Of a stretch of 7,528 bases of DNA, positions 6,627-7,528 are shown piece by piece; position 1 is the stretch's first letter; each line of letters starts with the position of its first letter. The stretch is from positions 1 to 7,528 of the forward strand of contig DRKE01000311.1 in assembly GCA_011051925.1 (NCBI GenBank), in the 5' to 3' direction. Position numbers and translations under genes: made by a program. Source of the DNA: Deltaproteobacteria bacterium (GTDB lineage: Bacteria > Myxococcota_A > UBA9160 > UBA4427). Under the pieces are notes generated by a model. The model was given only the letters and a program-made list of their open reading frames with translations, had not been told where the DNA came from and searched no databases.

Positions 6627-7528
6627 TCAATCGAGCAGGAGATCGAGCATCCGCTCGACCAGTGCACCGCCCAGCCAGGAACCCACGGGAATCGCCAGAT
6701 AGAGGGCGAAGCGTCTCGCCGTGGGTGCGTCGATCGGCCATTCCCGAACCGACTCGACGAGATCGCGATAGGCGATCCAGCCCGCCAGCGCCGAGCCGCG
6801 CCCTTGCGGCCAACCGTCGAGCGCATTCCGGATCTCCCGATTGGCCCGCTCGAGCTGGCCCGTCTTTTCCCGAACGATCGCTTCGTGGAGACCACGAACG
6901 GGAAGGAAGAGCGCCACCAGAGCGAGCACGAGCATCGCCAGCGAGGACAGGATCAGGAGCCAGAGCAGGTTCGGCGCTGCATCCACATCGTAGAAGAGGG
7001 GCGCCATCACGGAAAACGCACCGATCGTCACGAGAGCCTGGCGCAGGCCGTAGCGGCCGAGCGGCCCGGCCGCGCCCGGGTCGAGCAGATCGATGGTCAG
7101 CCCTCTGCCGATCCGCGAGAAACGGCGGGATTCGATCCAGGTTCCATGGATGGCCCGACCCGCATTCCAGCCGATCAGCACGAGCAGCCCCCGATGGAAC
7201 CAGGCCTCCGGGCTCATCAGGGGAATCCCGCCGAGGATCCCAGGACCCCACTCCGCGATCAACAGCGCCGACAACAACATGGCGACACCGCCCGCACCGG
7301 AAACGCGAAGCGCCACCCGGTCGTATCGCCCCACCCGCGCGAGGTCGGGGTCCGCCTCCCCGGGCGGGAGCCATGGCCGGAGTTCCCGAACCGTTCGCTG
7401 CGCGCTCCCGACCGAGTAGAGCCAGGCGGCGGGCAGGTAGGCGGCCGCCAGGCACAACACGATCGCGACACGAAGATCCTCGCGATACGTGGCGACCCCG
7501 AACTGGGAGAAGCGATCGAGGAGGATCT
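6627..7528 (-). CDS. Multi-pass membrane protein of unknown function, N-terminus beyond the window
   Basis: The frame stays open to the right edge of the window, so the gene is partial: 299 codons are present and the GTG at 7460 is probably internal. Several hydrophobic segments are visible: the RVAIVLCLAAAYLPAAW stretch near 7410-7470, VSGAGGVAMLLSALLIAEW, LLVLIGWNAGRAI, ALVTIGAFSVMAPLF, LLWLLILSSLAMLVLALVALFLP, and a last one close to the C-terminus (FALYLAIPVGSWLGGALVE). Between the last two lies a charged, coiled-coil-like stretch (HEAIVREKTGQLERANREI) followed by a segment ending VREWPIDAPT. The ending resembles uncharacterised bacterial membrane proteins I recall with a similar EWPFD...GSWLGGALVERL tail, but no function or name is known to me. 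It converges on marR with only 18 bp between the stops. Confidence 0.75.
   Translation of the reverse strand, partial: ILLDRFSQFGVATYREDLRVAIVLCLAAAYLPAAWLYSVGSAQRTVRELRPWLPPGEADPDLARVGRYDRVALRVSGAGGVAMLLSALLIAEWGPGILGGIPLMSPEAWFHRGLLVLIGWNAGRAIHGTWIESRRFSRIGRGLTIDLLDPGAAGPLGRYGLRQALVTIGAFSVMAPLFYDVDAAPNLLWLLILSSLAMLVLALVALFLPVRGLHEAIVREKTGQLERANREIRNALDGWPQGRGSALAGWIAYRDLVESVREWPIDAPTARRFALYLAIPVGSWLGGALVERMLDLLLD

Noticed and set aside
6511..7455. 314-codon minus-strand frame overlapping the membrane protein and marR
   Set aside because: It is Arg/Gly/Pro-rich, has no hydrophobic pattern and runs antisense into marR, whereas the alternative frame gives clean membrane segments.

Overview
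This is a GC-rich bacterial window with about six protein genes, no RNA genes, no mobile element and no CRISPR array. The codon usage (mostly G or C in third positions) and gene content (a DUF6351-type exported protein, alpha/beta hydrolase, SQR-like flavoprotein, unusual amidohydrolase, MarR regulator) fit a Gram-negative environmental bacterium, perhaps a Myxococcota/Binatota-like lineage. That taxonomic guess is weak because no marker gene is present.

Left part, plus strand. Positions 1-273 are an apparently non-coding leader holding a degenerate 13-bp tandem repeat followed by a purine-rich tract with no T. They lead into a 786-residue exported DUF6351 protein (274-2634) with a signal peptide and a GGSGGG nucleophile-elbow motif. 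A 190-bp gap with an 18-bp-stem hairpin separates it from a 376-residue alpha/beta hydrolase (2825-3955). After 32 bp comes a 404-residue FAD oxidoreductase of the sulfide:quinone oxidoreductase (SQR) type (3988-5202), probably in the same operon as the hydrolase.

Middle part. A convergent gap of 52 bp leads to a minus-strand amidohydrolase (5255-6085) that lacks the usual HxH and catalytic Asp motifs. A 76-bp AT-rich intergenic region separates it from a divergent MarR regulator (6162-6608). This region holds an imperfect palindrome overlapping promoter-like elements in both directions, the usual arrangement for a MarR protein that controls itself and its neighbour.

Right part. A minus-strand multi-pass membrane protein of unknown function (6627 to the window edge) converges on marR and is cut by the end of the window.

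Working together (inference): an exported hydrolase candidate, a cytoplasmic hydrolase, a quinone-linked flavoprotein and an amidohydrolase with a ligand-responsive regulator would suit breakdown or detoxification of an ester-containing or aromatic compound. No substrate can be named from sequence, and the plus-strand genes may be unrelated to the amidohydrolase/marR pair.
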